Shown here piece after piece: positions 1-8,966 of a stretch of 64,000 nt of DNA; the stretch's first letter is position 1, and the number at the start of each line of letters is the position of its first letter. The DNA lies in assembly GCF_900129975.1 (NCBI RefSeq), contig NZ_FSRG01000004.1, forward strand, positions 372,001 to 436,000. Reading direction: 5' to 3'. The DNA is from Halodesulfovibrio marinisediminis DSM 17456 (lineage in GTDB: Bacteria > Desulfobacterota > Desulfovibrionia > Desulfovibrionales > Desulfovibrionaceae). The notes under the pieces were generated by a model. The model saw only the letters and a list, made by a program, of their open reading frames with translations. It made no database searches and had not been told where the DNA came from. Both the position numbers and the translations under genes were made by a program.

Positions 1-2021
1 ATAAGGGCGGTGCTAAGTCGAATCAGTTGGCTGATGCTCTCGAGAGTAATACGCCGATTATTATCGTAACGATTCAGACCTTCCCATTTGTTCTCGAAAT
101 GTTGCAACAGCGAACAACCCTGCAAGGGCGCGGATATGCAATTATTGCAGATGAAGCGCATTCTTCACAAACAGGCAATACCGCAAGACAGCTTCGCGAA
201 GTGTTGAGTGTTGAAGAGAAAGAGGAGGATGACGAGTTCTCCGTTGAAGAAAAGCTGGATGCGTTGGTTGAAAGCAGGAAGGCTTCAAAGAATATTAGTT
301 ACTTTGCGTTTACTGCAACACCAAAAGCTAAAACTCTCGAAACATTTGGTCGGTTACCAAAACCTGCATTGCCGCCCTCAAAGACCAACCTACCTGAAGC
401 TTTTCATGTCTACACTATGCGTCAGGCTATTGAAGAAGGCTTTATCCTTGATGTGTTGAGGAATTATACTACCTACAACATGGCGTGTAAGTTGGGGTTA
501 CAGACCGGGGCTGGTGAAGAGGAAGTTGACGCTAAAAAAGGCGCAACCACACTTGCTAAGTGGGTCAAACTTCATCCGCATAATATTAGTCAGAAAGTTC
601 AGGTCATTCTTGAGCACTTCAGAAAGAACGTAGCACCGTTGCTCAACCAGCAGGCAAAAGCAATGGTAGTAACTGATTCCCGAAAGGCTGCTGTGCGTTA
701 CAAGTTGGCGTTCGATAAGTATGTTGCGGAAAACAGAGATATCTGCGGCAATATTTCTGCAATGGTGGCGTTTTCAGGTGAGGTGATTGATCATGAGAAT
801 GCACCTGAGCCGTTTACCGAAACAAGCATGAACCCCGGACTGCACGGGCGTGACATGCGCGAAGCCTTTGATACTGATGAATATCAGGTCATGATTGTTG
901 CAAACAAGTTTCAGACAGGGTTTGACCAGCCTAAGCTGTGCGCCATGTACGTGGATAAAAAGCTTGGCGGTGTTGATGCCGTGCAGACCCTTTCCCGTTT
1001 GAATCGCACTTATGCTGGAAAGGACACGACGTTTGTTCTCGATTTCGTAAATGATCCAGCCGATATTCTTAAGGCGTTTAAGCCATTCTATAAAACTGCA
1101 GAGCTGGCTGATGTTTCTGACCCTAATCTTGCAGCAGACTTAAAAGACAAGCTGGATGACCAGCATATTTATTACTGGGATGAAGTAGAAGCATTTGTAG
1201 AGGCTTTCTTTGATCCTAAAAGCACGCAAGACGTGCTGCTGCGGCATTGTCGTCCTGCGGTGGATCGCTTTAAGACGCGATACATCGAGGCAATGGATGT
1301 CATTAGAAAGGCGCAGCAGGCTGTTCAACACGCAAAACAATCAGGTGATGATGTTGCCATAAGGAATGCTGATTTCAGCTTGAAAGAAGCACTTAAAGCA
1401 AAAGACGTGTTGGATACTTTTAAGAAGGATCTAGCCAGCTTTATACGGTTCTATGAGTTTTCGAGCCAGATTATCGATTACGGTGATCGAGAGTTTGAGT
1501 CTTTAACAATTTATGCTCGCCATTTAATTAACTTACTACGCGATGAACAGTTGCATGAAGAGATTGACCTTTCTGATGTCGTGATGACGCATTATCGTCT
1601 TTCAAAGCAGCGCGTCAGAGAATTGCAATTGAGCGAAGGTGAGGATGTACCCCTTTTGCCTACGGACGCGATCGGGACCCGTACTGCGAAAGATCGAAAA
1701 AAAGAAGCGCTAGCAGATCTTATTGAAAAGATGAACGCAATTTTTGCTGGCGACTTCACAGAAGGGGATCTGCTGAACTACGCCCGCACGATCATGGATA
1801 AAGTTGGCGAAGATCAACGTGTCGTTGAGCAGATCGCAAACAACACACCAGAAGTTGCAATGAAGGGTGATCTTCCTAATGTTGTCCAAAAAGCTGTAAT
1901 AGACAGCATGGGCATCCATAAGGATTTAGCAATGCAAGTACTGAGTAATGAGCAAGTGCGCAGAAGCTTTGTACGGGTGTTGTTGGAGATGTTGTGTGAG
2001 GGGCCCAAAGAGGCTGTTTAA
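1..2021 (+). CDS. hsdR: Type I restriction endonuclease subunit R, C-terminal part (5' end outside window)
   Basis: This is the translocase/restriction subunit of a type I restriction-modification enzyme, which pumps and cuts unmodified DNA together with HsdM and HsdS. The reading frame is open to base 3, with no real start here (the first possible TTG, at 27, is internal), so the gene begins upstream of the window. Visible SF2 helicase motifs are DEAH in IIADEAHSSQTG near base 145, the motif III-like FAFTATPKAKT near base 305, and VANKFQTGFDQPK followed by LSRLNRTY near bases 900-1010. The N-terminal PD-(D/E)XK nuclease and the Walker A motif must lie off the window. The last 300 residues are the helical HsdR C-terminal region that contacts the methyltransferase. 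The gene is 53 bp from the helicase-nuclease gene and probably shares its transcript. Confidence 0.9.
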   Translation, partial: KGGAKSNQLADALESNTPIIIVTIQTFPFVLEMLQQRTTLQGRGYAIIADEAHSSQTGNTARQLREVLSVEEKEEDDEFSVEEKLDALVESRKASKNISYFAFTATPKAKTLETFGRLPKPALPPSKTNLPEAFHVYTMRQAIEEGFILDVLRNYTTYNMACKLGLQTGAGEEEVDAKKGATTLAKWVKLHPHNISQKVQVILEHFRKNVAPLLNQQAKAMVVTDSRKAAVRYKLAFDKYVAENRDICGNISAMVAFSGEVIDHENAPEPFTETSMNPGLHGRDMREAFDTDEYQVMIVANKFQTGFDQPKLCAMYVDKKLGGVDAVQTLSRLNRTYAGKDTTFVLDFVNDPADILKAFKPFYKTAELADVSDPNLAADLKDKLDDQHIYYWDEVEAFVEAFFDPKSTQDVLLRHCRPAVDRFKTRYIEAMDVIRKAQQAVQHAKQSGDDVAIRNADFSLKEALKAKDVLDTFKKDLASFIRFYEFSSQIIDYGDREFESLTIYARHLINLLRDEQLHEEIDLSDVVMTHYRLSKQRVRELQLSEGEDVPLLPTDAIGTRTAKDRKKEALADLIEKMNAIFAGDFTEGDLLNYARTIMDKVGEDQRVVEQIANNTPEVAMKGDLPNVVQKAVIDSMGIHKDLAMQVLSNEQVRRSFVRVLLEMLCEGPKEAV

Positions 2022-2074
2022 AAAATCTGACGATCATAAATTATTTAGAATTGTTTTAAGGACGAGCATTAGCC

Positions 2075-5000
2075 ATGAGTCAGGATCCTGTTAGTGTTGA
2101 AGTTGCCACTCGTTTCAGAGATTTATTAGATTATGCCCACCATCTTGGGAAGATTAACGAGAAACCTGTTTGTACTTTGTCAGAATATAAGCAGCTAACC
2201 TTGTGGGAGCATGAAACTTTAAACAAGGTTGGCATTAGCCATGATATAAAACTTTCTGAAGGTGCTACGGGGTGGTTGCGACTTGAGCGGCTTAAACGAA
2301 TATCTCCGCCGGAACCTAAAGAAAAAATTAGTGAATGGTTGCAAGTAAGTAATGACCCTGAGAAGTCTCCAGTTGTTCATGACAAAATAATAAAAACAAT
2401 TTCTGCAGCAGATGCGCAGCAAATGTTAAATGTCGGTGAGATTACAGAGCGGCAAGTAACGGAACCTTTAGCTGAAGCAGCTATTAAAGCAAACTTAAAA
2501 GATGTTGTTTATTACTTGAGTGATGACCCAGCTGTTAAGAATGAAATTGACCAGTATATTCTTGAGGAATGGAGTCGATGGGCTGAACAGGAAAAACCAC
2601 GTCGTGCTTCAATTAAGATATATGATTCTCTTTTTAGTCTCCAACAATCAATCGAAGCCCAGAGCGATGAACAGCCAGTAGAGTTGGTTTGGGGAATTGG
2701 CATTGCACGCTGGAATTATGAAGGACATCCGATAGACCATCCATTATTAGAGCAGCTTGTTGAGATTGACGTAGATAAAACAGGCGCTTTAACAATTGTT
2801 CCCAGAAATTCATCACCAGCGCTTTATACCGGAGCGTTTTTTAAATTTGATAATCCAGGTGTAGATGCCCTAATACGATTCGAGAAGAAGTTTTTTTCTG
2901 AACTTTCGGATGACGTAGATTTTTCTCCATATAATGGCGAAAGTTATGAGGGAGTGTTGAGACAGGCTGCTTCTCAACTGAGTGAGTCTGGTCTTTATTG
3001 GCCTGACACTAATCCTGATAAAGCTAATAGAAAGCCTAACCCAATTTCTAGCACGCTAGAAGTCACAGACAGCTGGGTGTTTTTTGCTAGACCTCGCAGA
3101 GCAACAAACTATATTGAAGACATTAATAGGTTTAAAGCAATCTTAGAAGATGGCGGAGGTCTTCCCGTACCGGCGAAACGTTTAGTATCAGAACTCTCAA
3201 CTGAGCGGTATGTAGATTCAGGGAGCAAGTCTGGTGTTTCCGAATGCCAATTTTCAGAGAACCACGGCTTATATTTCCCGAAAGCATTTAACAGCGCACA
3301 GGTACGTGTTGTAGATCGACTTGAGCACCATGACGGTGTTGTTGTTCAGGGGCCTCCTGGAACAGGTAAAACGCATACTATTGCAAACATAGTTTGTCAT
3401 TATCTTGCATTAGGTCGCAGGGTGCTAGTTACTTCAAAAGGTGAGCCTGCTCTTTCTGTATTGCAAAATCAAATTCCTGAAGAGCTTCGCCCTTTGACGA
3501 TTAGTCTTCTTTCCAACGAGCGAAAGGGGATGAAGCAACTAGAAGGGGCTGTTCAAACTCTTGCGGGTATTGTTAGTCAAACCAACTTAAGAGATTTAAA
3601 CCAGCAAGCAACTGCAAATGAAAATAGGGTAAAGCAACTTGAGCAGGAAATAACAAGGATTGATCAGAAGCTTTTGGAGTGGGGAGAGCGGCAGCTTACG
3701 TTAATCGGAAAAGAACTTACATTGAATGGCGAAGAACTGTCGGCCATGGATTTAGCGAAGTTAGTCACAGAAGAACAGTCAGAGCATTCTTGGTTCCCTG
3801 ATAAGGTCAATTCCTCATTAGAATTTCCTCCAAATATCACAAACGAGGATGTTGCTAAAATCCGCGAAGCTAGAAGACGATTGGGTCAAGATCTTCATTA
3901 CGTACGTAAAAAAATTATTCCTGTGGGTGAGTTACCTGACCCAGCTGTGTTAATGGCTATTCATCATGACCTGGTCTCTGCTCATCAATTAGAGCGTCAG
4001 GCCGCTTCTCAAAAACTGCCAACGTTGTCTTTTTCTGTTGAAAATGCGGTAGAGCGGGCAAATAACTTATTGCCGAATTTAAAAAAGTTAAGGGACTTTT
4101 TAGAACAATTGTCTGCTCAGAAGTGGCTTGCCATATTTTATAGGTTAGGGGTGAATGGTGATGAAGCCAAATGTGTGCCTGAGAAGAAATTTTTCGATGA
4201 ACTCTATGAAGCAGCACTAGGGCTTGCAGAATCTCGCGACCAATTTGTTTTAAATCATGTTGAGATCGCTGATCTCTCTTCATGTTTTTCTGAGGTGGAA
4301 GATGCCCTCCAGAGGCTAGTACAAGGTAAAAAACCTTTTGGTTTTTTAAAGTTAAGTAACAAGGCTGCGCAGCCATTAATTCAACAAACCTTGCTGAATG
4401 GTTCCAAGCCCACCACTCCAGAAGAATGGCAAATTGTTTTGGATTATGTCCATTACCAAGATCAAATGCGTAAGTTCTTTTCTAGATGGAATCATGTTGG
4501 GCAAGAACTAGGTTTGCCTAATTTTTCATATGCTTTTGGAGAGCACTTTAAGGACTTCTTTGATTTATTAGGATTAATAAAACTTTCTAAAAACGTTGAA
4601 ACGTTATGGCCAAATATGAAGGCTGAGATTTCAATTTTGTTTCCATATGGTGTATCTATTGACGAGTTGCCTTATGATTTAGAATTGGTTGTTAGTTTTA
4701 TAAAAACAATATCAGATAGTACCTCTTGTATAGCACTTAGTTCACGACGCTCTCAACTTTCTGGCCTTATCGATTCCTTGCAGCAGTGCACTGGGCAGAT
4801 ATCCGAGATGCTTTTGGCCTTTGTAAAAAATCGAGTTGGTGATGAAAATGTTTCAGCAGATGAAATAGGACGTGAATGGCAAGAGCTATTGTCTGAAGTC
4901 AAACGAATTCATAGTATGGCGTTATCGTTAGACTCAGTTGACGAGGTGGCACAAAAGATTTTTGATGCAGGTGCAAAAAATTGGAGCGCGGCTCTTTGTA

Positions 5001-6736
5001 ACGACCCTCTTATTGCGGCTGAAGACATATGGGCACCTGATACTTGGTTTTCTTCATGGAAGTGGAGCAGATGTCGCCAATATTTAGAAGAAATTGATGG
5101 AAGAACTGAAATTAGAGTACTTTCTGAAAGACGAAAAAATTGCGCTAGCGATTTGCAAAAAGTCTTTTCAGAGCTTGTACAGCTCAAAACGAGTATTGGT
5201 TTACAATCAAATATGACAGAACGGGTGCAGGGAGCATTGATGCGCTTTGTTTCTGCTGTATCAAAGATTGGCAAAGGAACTGGGAAGCGTGCACCGAGGC
5301 ATCGTAAAGATGCGTATCGTGCGATGCAGGATTGTTATGATGGTGTTCCATGTTGGATTATGCCTGCCTGGCGTATTAGCGAGAGCTTGCCATCTGAATT
5401 TGGTTCTTTTGATTTAGTCATAATAGATGAAGCGTCTCAGTCTGATATAACTAATGCACTTCCTGCGATCTTACGGGCAAAGAAAGTTCTTGTGGTCGGT
5501 GATGACAAGCAGGTAAGCCCAACAGCTGCATTTATCCCAGAAGAAAGCATGTTAAAATTAAAACATAACTTTCTTTCTTCACAGCCTAATGCTCAGCTTC
5601 TCATGCCAGGTGTGTCTGTATACGATCTAGCCGCTTCTATTTTTCCAAGTCAGCGTATAATGCTTACCGAACATTTTAGATGTGTAGAGCCGATTATACG
5701 TTTTAGTATGCAGTTTTATGCTGAGTCGTTAGTGCCTTTGAGAATTCCAAAAGGCTCTGAAAAAATTACCCCACCACTAGTAGACATCTTTGTTCCAGGT
5801 GCAAAGAGAGATGAGCGGAGAAAGGTTAACGAGCTTGAAGCTGAAGCTATTGTTGAAGAGATCAAGCTACTCATTAACGACCCGAAATTTACAAATCGCT
5901 CTATGGGAGTAGTTTCTCTTGTAGGGGCTCAGCAAGCAAAATATATTCAAGACTTATTACTTCGTGAAATTGGTGAAGAAGTTTTTGAACGCCATTGTTT
6001 TGCTTGTGGGGATGCTGCGACTTTCCAGGGTAAAGAACGTGATATTATGTTTATCTCCATGGTAGTAGGTGCAAAGCAGGGAGCGGCGATGACTAAACGT
6101 GAGGACGAGCAAAGAATGAATGTTGCGCTTTCACGAGCTCGTGATCGTATGTACCTGTTTAGAAGTGTACGTGAAGCTGATTTAAAAAATGAAGCAGACC
6201 TACGGCTTAAAATTTTACGCCACTTTGCAAATCCAATGTCACAATTAGATGTGTGTGATGAACCTGTTCAACTTTGTGATTCAGATTTTGAGCGAGATGT
6301 CTACATAAAGCTTGTTGAGTTAGGATATCAAGTTACGCCACAAGTAAAAGTAGGGGCGTTTTCAATTGACTTGGTTGTAGAGGGCGAGAATGATAGGCGG
6401 TTGGCTGTTGAACTTGATGGAGACAAATATCATCCAAAAGAAAAATGGATGGATGACTGGAAGCGTCAAAGGGTAATGGAACGAGTTGGATGGAAGTTTT
6501 GGCGTTGCTGGGGTTCAAGTTATACAATCGACCCTGATGGCTGTCTTAAAGAGTTAACTGACTTGTTAAGTGCGATGAAAATTTATCCACACCAAGGTGA
6601 GGCTGAAGCAAACATTTACTCAGAATTTCGTGAATATAAAAACGATCTTGAATTTGGTGAAATGGATGAGGGCTATTCCCTCCTGGCTATTAAAGAGCAA
6701 CAAGCCGAAAAATTCCAATCAACAGTTGATGAGTAG
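2075..6736 (+). CDS. Large SF1 (Upf1/DNA2-like) helicase with C-terminal Vsr-like nuclease domain
   Basis: This 1553-residue protein is probably a DNA or RNA helicase-nuclease acting in defence. Walker A GPPGTGKT is at residues 426-433. Walker B IIDEASQSD is near 1116-1124, followed by GDDKQVSPT (motif III type), EHFRC, FQGKERDIM and NVALSRARDR (motif VI type). Between Walker A and B lies a long, largely helical insertion of about 680 residues. The last 150 residues hold FERDVYIKLVELGYQV, FSIDLVV, LAVELDGDKYH and GWKFWRCW, the pattern of Vsr/DUF559-type (MTES_1575) nucleases; the Asp of SIDLVV and the Glu/Asp of VELDGD are likely metal ligands. Residues 1-400 are not recognised. It starts at ATG 2075 after AAGGACGAG and follows hsdR directly. 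A role as a restriction accessory or a stand-alone anti-phage nuclease is inferred from domains and position. Confidence 0.75.
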   Translation: MSQDPVSVEVATRFRDLLDYAHHLGKINEKPVCTLSEYKQLTLWEHETLNKVGISHDIKLSEGATGWLRLERLKRISPPEPKEKISEWLQVSNDPEKSPVVHDKIIKTISAADAQQMLNVGEITERQVTEPLAEAAIKANLKDVVYYLSDDPAVKNEIDQYILEEWSRWAEQEKPRRASIKIYDSLFSLQQSIEAQSDEQPVELVWGIGIARWNYEGHPIDHPLLEQLVEIDVDKTGALTIVPRNSSPALYTGAFFKFDNPGVDALIRFEKKFFSELSDDVDFSPYNGESYEGVLRQAASQLSESGLYWPDTNPDKANRKPNPISSTLEVTDSWVFFARPRRATNYIEDINRFKAILEDGGGLPVPAKRLVSELSTERYVDSGSKSGVSECQFSENHGLYFPKAFNSAQVRVVDRLEHHDGVVVQGPPGTGKTHTIANIVCHYLALGRRVLVTSKGEPALSVLQNQIPEELRPLTISLLSNERKGMKQLEGAVQTLAGIVSQTNLRDLNQQATANENRVKQLEQEITRIDQKLLEWGERQLTLIGKELTLNGEELSAMDLAKLVTEEQSEHSWFPDKVNSSLEFPPNITNEDVAKIREARRRLGQDLHYVRKKIIPVGELPDPAVLMAIHHDLVSAHQLERQAASQKLPTLSFSVENAVERANNLLPNLKKLRDFLEQLSAQKWLAIFYRLGVNGDEAKCVPEKKFFDELYEAALGLAESRDQFVLNHVEIADLSSCFSEVEDALQRLVQGKKPFGFLKLSNKAAQPLIQQTLLNGSKPTTPEEWQIVLDYVHYQDQMRKFFSRWNHVGQELGLPNFSYAFGEHFKDFFDLLGLIKLSKNVETLWPNMKAEISILFPYGVSIDELPYDLELVVSFIKTISDSTSCIALSSRRSQLSGLIDSLQQCTGQISEMLLAFVKNRVGDENVSADEIGREWQELLSEVKRIHSMALSLDSVDEVAQKIFDAGAKNWSAALCNDPLIAAEDIWAPDTWFSSWKWSRCRQYLEEIDGRTEIRVLSERRKNCASDLQKVFSELVQLKTSIGLQSNMTERVQGALMRFVSAVSKIGKGTGKRAPRHRKDAYRAMQDCYDGVPCWIMPAWRISESLPSEFGSFDLVIIDEASQSDITNALPAILRAKKVLVVGDDKQVSPTAAFIPEESMLKLKHNFLSSQPNAQLLMPGVSVYDLAASIFPSQRIMLTEHFRCVEPIIRFSMQFYAESLVPLRIPKGSEKITPPLVDIFVPGAKRDERRKVNELEAEAIVEEIKLLINDPKFTNRSMGVVSLVGAQQAKYIQDLLLREIGEEVFERHCFACGDAATFQGKERDIMFISMVVGAKQGAAMTKREDEQRMNVALSRARDRMYLFRSVREADLKNEADLRLKILRHFANPMSQLDVCDEPVQLCDSDFERDVYIKLVELGYQVTPQVKVGAFSIDLVVEGENDRRLAVELDGDKYHPKEKWMDDWKRQRVMERVGWKFWRCWGSSYTIDPDGCLKELTDLLSAMKIYPHQGEAEANIYSEFREYKNDLEFGEMDEGYSLLAIKEQQAEKFQSTVDE

Positions 6737-6763
6737 GCGTTATTGGCATGTTATAGAAATGTT

Positions 6764-6791
6764 AAAAGTGCACCGAGTAAGGTGCACTTTT
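6764..6791. terminator. Bidirectional rho-independent terminator between helicase and topB
   Basis: An 11-bp perfect stem (AAAAGTGCACC paired with GGTGCACTTTT) closes a 6-nt loop, GAGTAA. It carries T-runs in both directions. It ends the helicase transcript on the + strand and lies 8 bp past the topB stop on the - strand, so it marks the border between the defence cassette and the transfer operon. Confidence 0.85.
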
Positions 6792-6798
6792 TATTTAG

Positions 6799-8895
6799 CT
6801 ATGCCCTAAACGCCATACCAGGCTTACCACCATCATCATTTCTTAGCGGATGCTCCTTATTTTCGCAGACCCAGAAGAATTTTCCTTTCTTTTTCTTTGA
6901 CTCAAAACGACGCATCATCTTGTCGCAGCCTTCTTCAGGGCATGGGGCTTGAAGCAGTTTCGTCTTTGGTTGTTTTGTTCCTGGTTTTCCTTTTACGTCT
7001 GGCAGGAAGACTGGCTTGTCGTGCTCAAAGCAGGCCCAGAAGAATTTTCCTTTTTCTTTTTTGGAAGGAAGCTTTCTAAGAAGCTTGCCGCATTCTGGGC
7101 AGGGATGTCCTTCCAGACCAGTGCCGGCTGAGTTTGTAATTGGTGTAATGAGAATTGGCAGTAGGTGCGCTTGATCGGCCATGAATGTGTCGAACTGTTC
7201 TGTGCCGGCTGCGATCGCGCTTAGGCGAGATTCCCAGAGTGCCGTTGTAATCGGATCTTTCAATTCTTTCGGAGTCAGAGCGATGATGTTCTGGCCGAGT
7301 TCGGTTGAAACGAGATTTTTCTTTTCTGCCTTGATGTAACCACGTTGTTTCAGAGTCTCAATAATGCCAGCTCGTGTGGCTTCTGTTCCGATGCCTTCGT
7401 TTTCCTTCAATGTCTTTTTAGCTTCAGCATCATCAATGAAGCGGTGGATGCTGGCCATAGCTGCGATAAGTGTGCCCTCTGTGAATTTTGCAGGGGGCTT
7501 TGTTTGTTTTAGGTCCACTTTTGACTCCACGCAGGAGACAGCATCGTCTTTTTTCACTGTCGGCAGTGGTTGCTCTTCAGGTTGCTTGTCGAACTTCGTC
7601 CAGCCAGTCTCAAGCGTTGTTTGGCCGGTTGTTGACCAGAGATAGCCGGCAATTTCGGAGACTATTTTTTTTGCTTCGTAGGTTCGAGGAAGATGGAACT
7701 GAAGGGCGTAGGTCGTGCTGATCAACTCGAAGAGTTTTGCTTCTCCTGCAGGAAGATTCGCCGGTACTTGTCCGGTCGGAATGATGCCGTGATGTGCAGT
7801 GACCTTCTTTGTGTTCCAGGCTTTGGATTTTAGGTCTGGATTTGCTACTTCAAATACTGGAGTTGAAGAGAGCGCCTGAAGGATACGCTTAGCATCATCG
7901 AATTGCTCTTCAGGAAGGTAGCGGCAATCAGAGCGTGGGTACGTGGTCAGCTTTTTTTCATAGAGACGCTGCGCGATGTCTAAAACTTCTTTGGCCGACA
8001 TGCCGAATTTTGCTGAAGCAGCCTTCTGCAGAGAGGATAAGCAATGCGGCAACGGTGGATGAACGGTCTTTTTCTGTGAAGTTGCTTCAACGATCGTTCC
8101 TGTCTGGTTTGTTGCTTCTTTTGCAATAGCCTCAGCCTTAGCGGTATCAACGAGACGTCCTTCTTCGTCTAATCCCGTCGTGTCTTCGGAAGGCTGAAGC
8201 TGAGCTTTGAAAGATCCTTTTTCGTGAGTCAATGTAGCTTGAACGACCGCGTACTTTTGCGGCTTAAAATTAGCGATCGTTTTGTCTCGAGAGACGATTA
8301 AATTCAAGGTTGGGGTCTGAACACGACCCAATGATAATACTCCCTGCATTCCTTTGGAACGACCGAGCAGCGTCATTGCACGGGTAGCATTGATTCCTGT
8401 CAGCCAATCAGCTCTGGAGCGAGCAAGGGCTGCTTGTGAGAGCGTAGTGTAGTCCTTGTTGTCCTTTAACGAATTAAGCGCCTTAGAGACGGACTTTTCA
8501 TCAAGAGACGCAAGCCAGATTCTTTGCGTGTTTCCTGTGTATTTGAAGTGGTCGAGTACTTCATCAACGAGGAGTTGACCTTCGCGATCCGGATCGCCGG
8601 CGTTGACGACAACGTCAGCTTTCTTCAGAAGCTTTTTGATGACGTTGAGCTGCTTAGCAACACCTTTGCGCGGAAGAACCTTCCATTCGTCCGGTATGAT
8701 CGGGAGTGTGTTTGCATCCCATTTCTTCCATTCAGGCTTGTAGTCATCTGGGTTTGCCAGCTCGAGCAAATGCCCGAAGCACCATGTCACGGTGTCGTCT
8801 CCGCAAGTCATGTAGCCTTCGTTTTTTTGAGGGCTGCCGAGTCCTTCGGCAATAGCTCGGCCAAGAGAGGGTTTTTCAGCTATGAATAATCGCAT
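6799..8895 (-). CDS. topB: DNA topoisomerase III, TraE/TopB type
   Basis: This is a type IA topoisomerase that passes single strands to unlink DNA. Plasmid forms such as RP4 TraE accompany conjugation. The Toprim motif NAGDPDREGQ holds Asp101, Asp103 and Glu105. The catalytic tyrosine is Tyr319 in KKLTTYPRSD, and SLGRVQTPTL is the conserved core motif near residue 190. Two tandem C-terminal zinc-ribbon-like repeats (CPECG and CPEEGC, each ending in FFW-C) would help bind single-stranded DNA. Its length, 698 aa, is usual. It is the last gene of the leftward transfer block, downstream of the TraC-like primase. A separate chromosomal topB or topA is expected elsewhere, so this copy most likely serves plasmid or ICE processing. 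Confidence 0.92.
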   Translation of the reverse strand: MRLFIAEKPSLGRAIAEGLGSPQKNEGYMTCGDDTVTWCFGHLLELANPDDYKPEWKKWDANTLPIIPDEWKVLPRKGVAKQLNVIKKLLKKADVVVNAGDPDREGQLLVDEVLDHFKYTGNTQRIWLASLDEKSVSKALNSLKDNKDYTTLSQAALARSRADWLTGINATRAMTLLGRSKGMQGVLSLGRVQTPTLNLIVSRDKTIANFKPQKYAVVQATLTHEKGSFKAQLQPSEDTTGLDEEGRLVDTAKAEAIAKEATNQTGTIVEATSQKKTVHPPLPHCLSSLQKAASAKFGMSAKEVLDIAQRLYEKKLTTYPRSDCRYLPEEQFDDAKRILQALSSTPVFEVANPDLKSKAWNTKKVTAHHGIIPTGQVPANLPAGEAKLFELISTTYALQFHLPRTYEAKKIVSEIAGYLWSTTGQTTLETGWTKFDKQPEEQPLPTVKKDDAVSCVESKVDLKQTKPPAKFTEGTLIAAMASIHRFIDDAEAKKTLKENEGIGTEATRAGIIETLKQRGYIKAEKKNLVSTELGQNIIALTPKELKDPITTALWESRLSAIAAGTEQFDTFMADQAHLLPILITPITNSAGTGLEGHPCPECGKLLRKLPSKKEKGKFFWACFEHDKPVFLPDVKGKPGTKQPKTKLLQAPCPEEGCDKMMRRFESKKKKGKFFWVCENKEHPLRNDDGGKPGMAFRA

Positions 8896-8934
8896 GATGT
8901 ATCCTTTTTAGTTTGGTGGGATAGAGGGGAGAGG

Positions 8935-8960
8935 AGCGTCCCGCAGAGTTGCGGGACGCT
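8935..8960. repeat. Strong hairpin between traC-like gene and topB
   Basis: An 11-bp perfect inverted repeat, AGCGTCCCGCA and TGCGGGACGCT, with a 4-nt loop lies in the 71-bp gap. There is no T-run on the transcribed (-) strand, so it is more likely an mRNA-stabilising or attenuating hairpin than a terminator. Confidence 0.6.
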
Positions 8961-8966
8961 GAAGTG

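Noticed and set aside
4909-5274. 121-codon reading frame on the - strand inside the helicase gene
   Set aside because: It has no ribosome site or recognisable protein features and is fully covered by the conserved helicase frame.
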